The notes under the pieces were generated by a model. It saw only the letters and a program-made list of their open reading frames with translations. It was not told where the DNA came from and searched no databases. This document shows positions 47,343-59,835 of a DNA stretch of 64,000 nt, piece after piece (position 1 is the stretch's first letter; the number at the start of each line of letters is the position of its first letter). The translations under genes and the position numbers were made by a program. The DNA is from Zarea fungicola (lineage: Eukaryota > Ascomycota > Sordariomycetes > Hypocreales > Cordycipitaceae), in contig FWCC01000329.1 of the NCBI GenBank assembly GCA_900169235.1, positions 1 through 64,000 of the forward strand. The letters are read 5' to 3'.

Positions 47343-48841
47343 TCAATCGAGCTTAGCCATCATGTCCTGCTTCGCCATCGGGGTAAAGTTGTCAATATCG
47401 AGGCCACGTGCAGCAAGAATTGAGCGCTGGTGAGCTGGGACTAATTGGTTGTTCAGCTCTGGCGCAATAGAAAGCTCTGTAAGATAATATGAGTTAGAGT
47501 TGTATATTTATAGTTGGAAAACGGAAATCTTACCATGGCGGGTGAAGTCGAAAAGATCCGGGAGATCGCGTAGCTGGCCAGTGCCGTGTCTGGAGTCTGG
47601 GAGCTTGGTCTCGGGATCGCGCAACTCGTCGAAGAACGGGTGAACCATGGCGTTGACAGCAGCCTCTCTCTCGGTAGGTGTGTATTCAAGAAGCTTGGTG
47701 ATGAGGTCAATAGCATTCGCATCAGCCTTGCGGAAGACTTTGCTGAAGGGGTGAGGCTTGATCTGAGGGAACTTGTGTTCCATGTAGTTGGGGTTCATGG
47801 TACGGATCTGTTCTCTGGTAGGGGTACCGAGGACTTTGATGATTTCTACCAGCTGATCAATACCCGATTCACCCGGGAATAGTGGCTGGCCAAGCATCAG
47901 CTCCGCCATCACACATCCTGTTGACCAGACATCTAGAAGACAAATCAGCCTCAAGAGACAATCAATATGACAGTCATTATCAGTCTTACCAATCTTGGTG
48001 GTGTAGTTTGTAGCGCCAAAGATGAGTTCTGGGGCGCGGTAATATCTGGAGCAAATGTATGAAACATTGGGCTCATTCTCAACAAGGATCTTGGCGCTGC
48101 CGAAATCGCAGAGTTTGAGGATGCCACTTGTTGGGTCAAGCAGCAGGTTTTGAGGCTTGATATCACGATGGCAGATGCCTTGGGAGTGGATATAGGCTAG
48201 GGCACGGAAAAGCTGGTAAATGTAGAGCTTGACCTCGAGGATGGGCATCGTGGTCTTCATCTTGTTGAAAAATCGCGAGGCTCGGTAAACAGTCTCGGGG
48301 ACGAATTCCTGAACCAGGTTAAGATAAACCTCATCCTTCTGTAAATTTTCCTGTTAGTTTTTGTGGTGGTGACGGGATGGGCGGGACGCTTACTCTTTCA
48401 CCATTGGAGTAGTAGAAGGCTTTGAGCTGGACAATGTTGGGGTGACGGACAATACGCATAATTTGAAGTTCACGGTTCTGATGAGTCGAGTTAGTAATTT
48501 GCGTATTTGAAGGTCACAGTCTATGTGATTGCGTTCTGTTACCTTGAAACGTTTATCTTGAAGGACGCGCTTGATGGCAGCATCCTCGCCGGATGGAGAC
48601 AGCTTTGTCTGGAAGACCACACCAAAGGACCCATTGCCAACAATCTTGCACTGAGTATACTGGAGATCTCTAGTTTCACCAGTGACTCCATCCTGAACGC
48701 GCTCACGGATAACTTCTATCGAGATATAAGAATATGTTTCACGGTTTGCGCCTGTACACTTTGGGAGTGTGGGGGATGGACAACAAACTGCTTACCTCCC
48801 ATTCGTAAACTATTAAACGCTCCGGGGCGCTGCGACGACAT
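47343..48841 (-). CDS. gsk3: glycogen synthase kinase 3 (Gsk3/Rim11-type Ser/Thr kinase)
   Basis: This CMGC kinase acts in development, stress and nutrient signalling. Exons (minus) are 48796-48841, 48543-48715, 48394-48477, 47990-48338, 47534-47932 and 47343-47476, giving 394 residues, the usual fungal length. Seen in order are GNGSFGVVF (Gly loop), [16 protein letters not shown] (Lys and the partner Glu region), [18 protein letters not shown], the activation-loop Tyr in [12 protein letters not shown], and the GSK3 C-terminal part ending MMAKLD. Intron 4 (47933-47989, 57 nt, phase 1) is a multiple of three without an in-frame stop. If retained it would insert 19 residues just before DVWSTGC in the kinase core, probably disrupting it. 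The start [15 protein letters not shown] matches the family N-terminus. Confidence 0.96.
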
Positions 48842-51800
48842 GCTGCAAGTATCTATGCCAATTGGCAATTCGAGTGCTATTGGGTGGAGGCGTGAGACCG
48901 CAGTGGTTGTAGATCAGGGGATTTGAAAGGCTTTGACGAGAGCCGTTTTGGGCGACAGGGTCGTAGGGACCCGCGTGTCTAGATGTTACGCTGGAACGGA
49001 ACTGAGTCTCCAAAAGTAGGGAGACGTTGGTGACGGGAATCGGTAAATCAAGCTATCTAGTGTAGGAGAGTTGTCAGTGGCGTGGCTCAGTGCAGCATAG
49101 AAATAGGATGAGGCAGAGAGTCGAAGGTGAGAAGCAGCTGGCCGGGGGTGGGTTGGCAGACGCAGCGCAACGCAACGCACAGCGGGAGAGAAGGACAGGT
49201 CTGTCGTGGAAGAAATAGAGTAAATGGCAAGATGCACGTCAAAGTGCATCCAAAGGCCAAACGGGGGGGTAGGACAACGGCCAAGATAAAATCCAGGGGT
49301 GGTATGCAAGTCCAATGCGGCGGAATGATGATGGTTGGTAGGAGATGCTGGCTGGGCTGGGGCTGGGAGGGGCGCGAGGTGATGCGGGGCATTGGCAGCG
49401 TATTGTATGGGGGGTTGTGTTGGAGCTTGTTTGCATGCAAAGCGACTTGTTCAAGGCATGGCAGTCCATTGACGCTCAAAAACGGCACATGATGGAAAAT
49501 TGACAAGGGAAACATGTGCGCACGATGCTATTTCAGGCAAAGGCATGCGCGAGCCAGCATCTGGTTGGCAGCATATGAGGGCGGTGATGAGAAGTAAACT
49601 TACCAGCGCGAGGCTACAAACTTGGCGCTAGATGCGGCGACGAATTCGAAGCAGTATCGGGCAGGTATTGAGGCAAGAAGAGGCAGATTGAATGGCCGCA
49701 AAGACGCAGATGGCTGATAGGTGGGCACGACCAAAGGGATAAAGCTGAGCAGCACCGGTGCGGGTTGCTCAAACACAAAGAGATGTCGTCAGAGTTTGGC
49801 CAAGCTACAGAAAGGGAAGATCTCTTCTTTTTGCTTCGATCGAGTACGGAGGGCGACGGCCGAACGAGGAGTAGCAGCCTAAGCAGTAGCGTAGAGTTGC
49901 AGCTATAGAGGATGAACGGGTTACGGTCTGGTTGGATGGCTGAGAGGAAACGACGAGATGCAGATTTGCTCGCAAGAATTGGATGTGTTTCCTGTTGGAG
50001 TTGGAGGGGGAGGGAATATTAAACTGGGAAACGGAAATGGGGAGTGAGAGCGAAGGGGGGGAGGCACAGGGGATAGAGTTAGCGGCGGACAGGGAGAAGA
50101 AGGCCTGTCAGGCCAGGCGTGATGTGCTGCTGACCAAAGGGCTGGTGCTGCTGGAGGTACCTCCAGCTATCCTCATGGCCCCTGTAGCATCTACAGCGGG
50201 CAGCAGGTGAGGCGAGGCCCTTGTAACCTTGGGCAGCAGGGCTACTGGGGCCACTGGGGCTGGCTGGCCTGCTGGGGCTCGTCCCTAATACTGGGCAGAA
50301 GGCTGCCGCTGCACTTGGTGGGCTGCTGCACACACCCTTGTTGCCTTGGTACCTGAGATACCTCAGGACTGGCTCGTTGACAGGGACGGACTTATTTGGT
50401 ACTTCTCAGAGATAAATTTTGCCTGAATTCGTAGCCAGGTAAATACGGAGCACACACTCAATGTAGTGCAGGGCAATTGGCGCAGTACTCGCGGACAAGC
50501 CGAGACTGTCAGCGAGCCCCCATGTACCCTCTTTGTCTCTTCAATAATAAAGGCACATCACCTGAGCTCCTGGTACCCATTATCAAGCGACGGTGGGAGG
50601 TACTCCAGCCGGGGGGGCATTTGATTGGGCTTTCGGATTTTAGGTGCTCATGGGGTGCTCATGTGCTCATCTTTGAGACGGGCAGCTGGCGCGCAAAAAC
50701 TCGGCAAGCAACAAAAAAAAGTCAAAACAGCCTCTCCACTGCGTCAAACGGTATGTAGCCACAGTGCCCGTTTGTCCTCGATTCTGGTTTCATCCATTTG
50801 TCTGTACCAGTACCCATGTTAGATGTTGTCGTGTGGACATTGACGCCTGCGGCTACGTAATGCGGGCAAATGGACCAGTGCTTTGCATACCTGCTGGTAC
50901 GGGTACGGAGTAACTACACGGTAGGTAGGGACAGCCTTTGATGCTTGGTTAATAATGGTTCTACTCACCGGACATTGATTGCCCTTTTCGCGAACCCCGG
51001 CTTCACCTGTTCACTTTCTACATGGGCTCCTCACAGTCATTGCTTTGTAAATCATCTCCTTTTTCTTTCTTTGCATCCATTGATTGCTCTGAACATATTC
51101 TCCTGCATGGCCAAGAAGCTCCATCTGTGTACGCCGTGTGAGGCTTTTCCTGACACTCACCACCACCCACCACCCAACCGCAGCAGTACAAGAATCGCTT
51201 TGCAGGGGTCAGTGGCCGAGCAAGAGAAGCTCCAAGATGCACTAGCGCTGCGGGTATACTGCACCCTTGACCCTGTAAATGCTAGTGGTGGTGCTGGAGA
51301 ACTCTTGTGGGGCCACACTCTACAGACAGTGATTCGATGCTGCGTAGGTACCCGCTAAAGTTGGCGCTATGCAGGTCGCCAAATGCAGAGACAGCTGATT
51401 TGTTGTGCCTCTTTTGGTCTCGCTTCTACCCACCAGAACAGAGGTAGCAGCAGCAAGTACGGAGTAGTTGCGCCTGTCCTGGTCACTTTGGTTCCCTGCC
51501 AATTGCCCATCCAACAATTTTATTACACATTTGGTCTGTTTGCCATCATCAAGTTGTCTTCTTCGTGTAACGATTTTCTTCATCCCAATCAGACAATACA
51601 ACTTTCAATTGGGTTTGACGCATATCTAGCCCAGCGAGTAGCTCGACGGCTCGACGCCGGTCCCCGCAGCCTCTCAATCAGTACTACTCGATTTTTCCGG
51701 CATCGCTCGTACCTTCGACTGCCCTGCACCGAACTGTACGGCGGCAACGCTTCGATGGTGTTTGTTTCTCTGCTGGCTATTTTCGATTCCGTGTTCATCT

Positions 51801-54800
51801 GCCCCGTGCTCCGTTCCCCAGCCAGTTCTAGAGCCAGCCGGCCTTGCCTACTTCTTTCCACAACCTCAACCCAGCCGCCTCAAACACAGGCACATCACAA
51901 GGCCAACCTCCTTCAGCTCTGCTACGGGTGGGGGCCTCATCCGTGGCGCCGCCAATAAAGTCGCTAGTCTATGCGCTGATCAAGAGATGTGCACCGCTGA
52001 CAACATTGAGCCTCCAATACGTTGCCTCATTGCCTCACCACTGCTAACTTGCAGCATCGAAGAACCTCTGCAGGCCGCCTGCTTGGTCGTGTCGCCAGCT
52101 GGACCTGGTCCCTGGTCGCCATGAAAAGGTTGCCTACCAATGCGTGACGCGGCCACCGGGCCAGCTCTAAAACGTTCGACTTTGGGCAACACTACGCATT
52201 CCATTCCATTGTTGGACAGTATCGGCTGGCGCTAATAAAGCGATGATTGCTCGCTAGCCATATCTTGAATCAGACTGTCCCAAAATATAGCGGCCCCGTT
52301 CACCTTGCACATGGCGGGAACGGGAATGGTAATTAGGAGTGCCAGTACCGGCACCAGTACCAATACAGCCCTTTTAATACATACAGTAACGCTCTAAAGC
52401 TTAAACGGGATCTGTCTCACGCCCTGCCATCGGCTCGGCAGAAAGATGCGCCAGCAAGGACCAGGGTTTTCCGGCCACCTCCCGCGCACTGACTGAGCCT
52501 CCGCCTGCCGTCTTCCCCATCTGCTTGGTGCTTTGTAGCAATCCATGACAGGAGCTTCCACCAGGCAGAGAGCACAGTCACAGTTATTAAACTTCAACGG
52601 TTTACTACTGCACCTGACAGTCCTGACAGTCCGTCCAGTGGAGAGAACATCACCCACAGAAACCGCAAAAAGGAAGATTGCATCTGCGGGGCGCGGATAT
52701 GTGCGGTGGAGCTCATGAGATGCTCCTGTGCCAGAATACATTCGACAAGCCTCAGTCCTTCCTCTCCGTAGGGCCGTCTCCCCTCCTCCGTCTTGGCTGG
52801 GCCTAGCAACTTCTTAGTTAACAAACAAATTACGCACTCGGCCATCACTTGGGAAGTTAGGAGACTCTAAATAAATTGCTCCTGATTGCACAGACTACTG
52901 GGGCTAGAGGCCTCGTGCCCTAACTTTGTATCCACAGCCCATGATCCCTGTTGTGCCACCGCCCATGGGCAGGGTGGAGTATCGACGTGCATGGCTTTTT
53001 ATTCCAGGATACAGAACCCTATTCCTGGCGAGTCGAAAGCCTGCCTGGTGCACTGGAGTGCTGAGAGCTAAATCCGCCTGCAGCAATATTCCATTATTGC
53101 ATGCACCCGGCCTGCAAGATGCCTGCATCACGAGACACTATCTGCATTCAAAACACGCACGCACACTCACACGCAAACTCGCACGCACACCTCCATGTAC
53201 CAATTTTCTGCTCAACAGCCTCTCACCAGAATTGACAGGTCACAGCCTGCAGTTTCATCTGCACGTTGGCCAATTGCCGCTCCCACTCGACAGTTAAAGA
53301 GCTCCTGCCCAAACGCAACGGTCCAGGGCCAATTGACACACACCCGTGTCAGTAGTCTCAGTAGGGGCAATTGAAAATAATTACCGCGACCAAGAACATG
53401 GCGTCAAGGTAGTGGTGGGCACAACCGGCGCCGTAGCGTGGACGCCGGACCAAAACCCCTGCTCGCTACCTAGGCATATATATGTATGCATGTACATGGT
53501 TCCACCAGAGGCTCAACGTCATGTTCCACAGCCTCTGCTTCGTGATGTGGTGGAAGGGTAGTCCTCTTCCATTGAAACAGCTTTGAATTAGCTAGCTACG
53601 GAGTACTAGTAAGGCGACGCCCGCAAATGAGTAGAGGCTTACTTAAAGCAGAACGTTATCAACCTATTAATTAGACGATTCGGAAACTGGTCAACTAGCG
53701 TAGCATCTGCATCACGTCCATGTCGTCTCCGAGACACTGGAATAACCTGTAGTTGTGTAGCAAATGTACCTATGCAATAACTGACTAGCTAATTTCTAGC
53801 CTGACTAGGACGGGACCATTAAACAAGCAAGAATATTTCCGCCGCTCTCGCAGCAGTACCAGAAGTTACCGGCCAATGTGCTGCACCACTCAGAGCGAAT
53901 GGCTGGGAGACAAAAAGGTGGAATGAGAGATGGTCATGAGACCAGACCCATGCAGCGCTAACCTTTGAATTAGCTCCAAAGCTAGGACCACTACACCCAT
54001 CACCATCTGATCAAAAAAGATGGCAGAAATCATACTAGTTATTTTTTTTGGTGTCGTACTCCGTACTCAGGTCCCCAAACCCACGTCCTCGCCAGCGACC
54101 AGTGGCTAACTACGGCTGGGTATGTTCGCGCGGCCGTAGTAGTGTTGCTATATGCCAGAGAACTGCCCAACGCTACAATCCCAAGCGAGGTTGTCTTAGA
54201 CCTCGATAACAAACGTTCTGGCAGGCAGTGTAAATAGACGGAAGAAGCCATTGACGAACGACACCATAGCAAGCTCGATTTGGGGCTGTCAATTGAGGAC
54301 GTGCACATTTATTGCCACCACCACACTGCCACACTTCCAACTTTGCATCCTCGCTTTCGTCATGGCGCGAACAGTTCGACCACATCAAACTTGCTGGGTT
54401 CAAGGCAGTGAACTTTCAGTAGTGGCACACACCAGACCCACCAGAACGCTCCTCCATGGGCTCCAAGTTACTGGTATTCAGCATGTTCGACGACAGATAT
54501 ACATGATGTTGTCACGTCCTAAGAGGCAGCACTGCTTGTCCGGTGTCTACCTTTGTATCATTGCCCAAGGCAGGTGAAAGCATATGTAAGCATCAATGCT
54601 CCATGTATATCAAAGAAACCGAGAGTGGTAATGCGATAAATGCCTCGAGCGAGTGTGGGTTTGCAATCGTAGCTAGACGACTGCTGGGGACAATAACGCT
54701 AAAAGATACCTGGACTTCAACAAAATCTCGATTGGCTGTGAAAACCTCGTGCAGACCACTCCGCGAACCTTGGTGGCGTCAACCAGAGTCGCCGAAATAG

Positions 54801-56828
54801 TTTGTTTTTATCTGGCTTATACCCGAACGGCTGCTGAGCCCACGGTTGCCCTGTTCCGCGTCTTGGGTCTAATACCTAGAAGTCAGATATTTTAGCCCTT
54901 TTGCACGACAGGTTTTTATGCTGACCCCAGTGGCGTCACGCCCGTTTCGAGTACGCTTTACATTTGACTTACCTTGTGCCACCCTGGTTGCTGTCAGCAG
55001 GCGGCTTTTCTTAGCCGGAAGTTTAAGCTGTAATTATGTACAAGCAGGGGAATTGTTACTCTCAAGAGTAGACTTCAACGTATCACCAAACAGGCAACCA
55101 AAAGGCGCGGATCTTAGGCTATGGAATGCGTCTCATTTGTGATACATGCGCCGTTCTTCATGTCATGCTGGCGGAACTGCGGCCTACAAAGGTGGTGCCG
55201 CCGACCAGTGCGGCTGGCTCTATTGGTCAAATATGAAGACTATTACTTGCATGGATGTATACAGCCACGCCACAATGCGGGATGGCCTCGTGGACGCGCG
55301 AAGTTTGACTCTGGTTAACACAGACATTACGAATAATTCAGGTTGTTGGGGCAAACCTAATCAATCCAAAGCTCCGTTGGGCAACTAACTAATGGCGGCG
55401 CCACAACCAGGCCAGTGGATGGATGTTCAATAAAAATAATACTGGTACAACGAATTTACTAGCCAAGAACGACTGACGGAGCCTTTTTTTCCTTTTTAAG
55501 CAGACTGCAGTCAATACAGGACTAGCCCCGACATTGAACCCCTAACCCATGACCTCCCCTGGTTCCTGATCTTGTGATGCTCTAAATTTATTACCTGCTG
55601 AATTCGGACCTTCTTATCGGTTCAGGGGTCCACTGCTTCTTTCTTCTACAATTTGTCTTCCATCATGACTCTTTCGGTGCGCGCTTTATTCTTCGGGCAA
55701 GCTAAACCAATAATAACTGAGATGTCTGGTGGTTGCTTTTTCTGCGTGTTGGTCTCAAGCTAGCCCACCCATAAAACCAAAACCAATTCTGTAGATTGAA
55801 CTGTAAGCTTTCAGCCCCTGTTCGTCTTTGATTCTCATATCTTCTCGCCAAATAATAACCAATTTTTATCAATTAGGTAATTACTGTATGAAAATGAAAA
55901 CAAAACTATCTAGCCATGAAACATGGAGACAGTACGGTGTGAAACAAAAAAGTAATTTAATGGAACAAGTTAGAGCTCCTGTGGTGACCCAACCACGTAT
56001 GTGGTCTAGAATTTACAGTTTTCTTTTTGATCACTACCCCCTGCACCAATGACCAGAGTAATAAGCCTCGAGATTGCCAGCTCATCAATGCACGTATCCA
56101 CACTGTCTGCCTGTGCTGGGCTTCAATTTCGGCCTACAGCATGCATGTATGTATGTATGTTGCTTTTGGGCGAGCTAGCTTATCGTATCACGCACACAAA
56201 CACAGCCCCTCCCCCCTATCTTTGTTTCGCTATTGTTGTCTTCTTTTGATCGTATGGCCTCCGTTCTGCAGGGCCTCAGTGCCTATTCTAGCTGAGCGGG
56301 GATATATTTCATTATGTGAATATAATTCCTCTCATTACTCAGCTCCCCTGTAGATTGGAGTCATGTGCTGCAAACCAATTTCGAGAAACGGGGCAGGTGG
56401 GATTTTAGCCAACAAAAGCAGGCTCAAAGATTCAGGCAACACGGGATGATGCGAAGTGACCTTCAATCGTCATTTACCCGGTTTGCATCAAGCATATAGC
56501 CACAGAACAGCTAGCTATCTGAAACATGACAAAGGCATCTGATTCTGCCCCTACATTCTACAGTGATGCATAATCAGACAAAACAAGGAATTTCTATCGA
56601 AGTCAAGACTGAAATCATACTGCCAAGAAACCCATCATAGCCAGCGGATTCTTTACAAGTATCGGGTCTTCACTCGGTTGTGTGTTTCGTAGCTCGCGCT
56701 TTGTACTACAAAGGATCCAGCCAGAAGCAGTGATAAAACAACAAAACAGTACTAGTTAGTACCTTTGCCTGCACATGATACGAAAATCTCTATTCTCCCT
56801 CTTCCCTTTCGTTCTCCGCTCCGGTGCC
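48842..56828. other. 8.0-kb gene-free region between gsk3 and the Pfk2 gene
   Basis: I find no gene I can support in almost 8 kb. The open frames are shorter than 200 codons, overlap on both strands and carry no motif. The part next to gsk3 (to about 50000) is probably its long promoter and leader. Local features are an 18-bp perfect palindrome at 50150-50167, CTGGGG-rich DNA around 50230-50290, four TACGGAGTA/TACTCCGTA words (50904, 51458, 53597, 54057), a CACGCACACTCACAC-like low-complexity patch at about 53155-53190 and a short ATGT repeat at about 56141-56162. It is not obviously RIP-like or AT-rich, and no transposon ends were seen. Confidence 0.5.
50150..50167. repeat. 18-bp perfect palindrome centred on GGTACC
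   Basis: GCTGGAGGTACCTCCAGC reads the same on both strands. It lies in GC-rich, CTG-rich DNA about 1.3 kb upstream of the gsk3 start codon. It could be a dimeric protein-binding site, but nothing else supports a function. Confidence 0.6.
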
Positions 56829-58833
56829 TTAATCCTCATCGTCGACCTTATCGGCAACCATCTCCTTGGATAGATTAATGACCTTCTCTGGGGGTCTCTC
56901 TAGCGTCTCAACAGGGCCAATGGCGCCTCCTACCAGAGGTGTCATTTGCCCGCTCGCAGGAAGGCTCTCTGGCCGGCTGGCTGGTCCACTGGGCGGCACG
57001 CTGCTTCCCGCGGCGAGCAGCTTCATGCCATCGGGTGAGCCTGGGATCATCTCCGGGTCAAGGCCAGGGATGTGGATCCGACGGGCTTCGTTTTGATACG
57101 CGGCCGGAATAATTTCAATGATTTCGTCGCGCGGGAACCGGAGCGCGGGGATTTCTACCGTGGAACAGTGCATCAGATAAGCGTAGAGCACGCGGAGGAC
57201 AGATTCATGTGCAATAATGAGTAGATCGTTTTGCTCTCTCTCAAGTTCCAGAATGATGGGCTCCAGACGGACAGCAAGATCGTGATACGACTAAAAAATA
57301 TCAAGTTAGATAAACAGTTACCTCGTCTGTGACAAGCTGCTAGACTTACTTCGGCGCGGGGATAACGATGATGATAGGGATCAAGTTCGTGCTTTTCAAC
57401 CTCACCAGGGTACAATTGACGAATAGCACGCGCTGACATCTTTTCACATATGCCAGGGTTGAGTTGGCTCATCTGAGATCGCTGTCGAATCTTGTAGTTC
57501 AAATCCTTCAGAACGTCCGCGGTCTGAATGGTTCTTAGTCGTGTAGACGTCCATACTGTCATAGGTGGTAGAGGTGTTCCGGAGTTAGCAGCCTCTGCTT
57601 TTTCTTGCTCTCGGTGCTTAATTATAGTTTCCGTCATCTTTTGTGCGTAAAGGCGGCCAGCCGCAGACAATGGAGCATCCGCGCGGAACGAATCTTCGTC
57701 GTTTGTCGTCCCTGCACGAACGAAGAAGGTCTTTCTGGCCTTGATATGGAGATTGGTAAGGTAGAATACGATTCTATGCGACAGGTAGTTGAAGCTGACA
57801 TTGTTGTAAAAGAATTTTTCGCCGGCATTGATCATCTTGATGTAGTTGAGTTCTTGTTCTGCCATTGTTTCAAATACAGGGATTCGGACTTCGATGCGCT
57901 TCAGGTACAGTTTGGCAGCCTCATCTGGGTCCATTCCGGCAAACTTTGCATTGTCAGCTCATTTATTGCGTTTGGAAATGGTTGAGTGCGTACATCTGGC
58001 GAAGAAATCTTGACGTTCCTCGCATTCTCTCGGAGAATGCGCTCGTCGTCGACAAATGATTCGATGAAGAGGGTCTAAGGAAAATCAGCGACCCAAGCTA
58101 TAAAAGATGTAGTCTCTTCATTACTACCTGGACATCATGCTTTGCCAACTCCTTGGCTAAGGAGCGGCGGCCACTGGCTGTGGGGTTCACCGCATCGTAG
58201 ATAGCAACCTGGCCGTTTTCATGATTTAGCCATGCGTAGATATCTTCACGGCACTTTTTCAGGATTTTCTGACGAAGTATGACCGATGACGGAGATGCAT
58301 CCGGGAAGAAGTAGTCCTTGGGGACAGCACTTTCTGGACCAATAGTGGCTCGCCGATAATCTCCAAGATGGAAAATGCGTGTCTTAACACCCAGCCAGCC
58401 GAGGTATCTCGCTAGGGACACGCAAACGTGACTTTTGGTCTACAATTAGCAAGGATATAGCCATTGGTTTGTTACAAGGCTTACGTCTTTCCTCTGGCGG
58501 GCGGCCCGACCATGACAATGGCGATCCGGCCCGAGTGGAACAGGCGGCCAGACATGGTGCTGTAGAGCTGAGCCGGGGCCATGTTGAGGTCCTCCGTTAC
58601 ATCGTGGATGCCATCGATAAAGGTTGAGCTCTTTCGACGATAGCGAGGCGCATTTGCCGCGATTTCAGCCGTTCTGCCAGTGTTAGCATGCAGTTTTCAT
58701 TTCAGTGCTTCGTTCCGGGATCTCCCACGCGAGTTACCCCGATGGGACTGGTCGAATGGAGGGGTCAAGTAGTGAAGGGTAGTAAGACTAGATTGTTACT
58801 GGGGAGATTATAAACGTACAGTAAAGTGTCCAT
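56829..58833 (-). CDS. 6-phosphofructo-2-kinase with inactive bisphosphatase domain (Pfk26-type)
   Basis: The enzyme makes fructose 2,6-bisphosphate, the activator of phosphofructokinase and inhibitor of fructose-1,6-bisphosphatase. Exons (minus) are 58820-58833, 58485-58673, 58128-58431, 57994-58074, 57350-57943 and 56829-57290, giving 547 residues. The kinase half shows Walker A GPPARGKTH, FHLGDYRR, DAVNPTASGRR and the ESFVDD strand. In the bisphosphatase half the catalytic RHG motif is RAG (Ala273; codon GCA at 57713-57715), although TSTRLRT, the GICEKM Glu and the second His in IIAHESVLR remain. It should therefore be kinase-only, as in yeast Pfk26 where the same His is also replaced. The 5' end is the weak point: ATG 58833 with a 146-nt first intron keeps the frame, but a 50-nt candidate exon at 58738-58787 would pair with a different upstream frame. 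The C-terminal tail is Pro/Gly-rich. Confidence 0.88.
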
Positions 58834-59835
58834 TCTGTGAGGATCTAGTCCCGCCGGGTTCAGCTGTCCACTGCAGTTGCGTGGAGAGTGAGTGCGTCTG
58901 CGTTTACCGCCACCGCTTAAAATCAATGGTGTTGAGCTTCTGGTGGGGTTGGCGATGACAGAAGCCTAGCAGGTCGATATCGTCGCTGCAGCCCGCTAGA
59001 TAGTAGTCACAATTCGGAACAAGGGTGAACGAGCCAGGAACCCAACCTCGATAAACAAACGAATTCAAAAAGAAGATAGAAAGATGCCAATCAAGTCCAA
59101 GATGAATAGAAAGACAAGCCTGCTGACGGTGGACATAAAAGGCAACTTTGGATCAGCTATCTAGGGTAGGCACTGCGTGCTCTACAGCCTGGATCTCGGC
59201 TTTGGGCAGCTACGGCAGATTGATTTTGGTGGGGTATATCAATTAGGTAAGCTTGCAGGAGACTTGTAGTCGACTGTGGTGTCGCCGTTGTGTGCTACTC
59301 AACGGAAATTCCAGACATCTCTCAGGTAATATAAAGAAAAATTATCTATAGTAAACTCCCGGTGATAGTAGACTTCATTTTGTCAGCTCTCCTTTCTCCT
59401 AAAATATTTCCAATTCTCTTGTCACCAGCACGTGCCCAGTAACAGCTTCCCTGACGTGCCGGAGCGGAAGATTCTAGAGCCCGACCTCAGAAGCTCCTTC
59501 GGCTGGTTGGACGCAAGCACCCGGCCCGTCATCAGCATTGGAGCCACTTTACTCGCAGCGCCAACGCCTATTGGGGCTACTGAAAATTATTCTCCTACTC
59601 TCCTGCCATCCCTAATAATATTACACTCAACTGAGCTTGCGCATCGCCTTTCGACCATCCGGCGTTCACGGCATCGAATACACTTTCTACACATTCCCGT
59701 TCTTTGCTTGGGTTTGTGGACTGTATCATCTTATACCGGCCGCCACTGGTTATTGGGCTCCGTTATTCTTCCGCCGCCTCCCCCTGTCGTTCCTAGGTTG
59801 TCGCTTTCTGCGTCGGCATCATCAACCCGCCCACA
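58834..59835. other. divergent promoter region between the Pfk2 gene and tom40
   Basis: No separate gene is called. The left part could hold an alternative 5' exon of the Pfk2 gene: the minus strand is open for about 15-45 codons next to 58833 in two frames. One CACGTG lies at 59429-59434. The right end is the C/T-rich tom40 leader. Confidence 0.45.

Noticed and set aside
51383..51958. 191-codon plus-strand open frame in the 8-kb gap
   Set aside because: No recognisable domain, overlapping open frames in the other two plus frames, no fitting neighbours or splice structure. It is the longest frame in the gap but not beyond what chance allows.
55520..55570. Sequence with CCCTAACCC and GAACCCC, checked as tRNA or telomere-like
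   Set aside because: Only one partial telomere-like unit, no repeat array and no cloverleaf.
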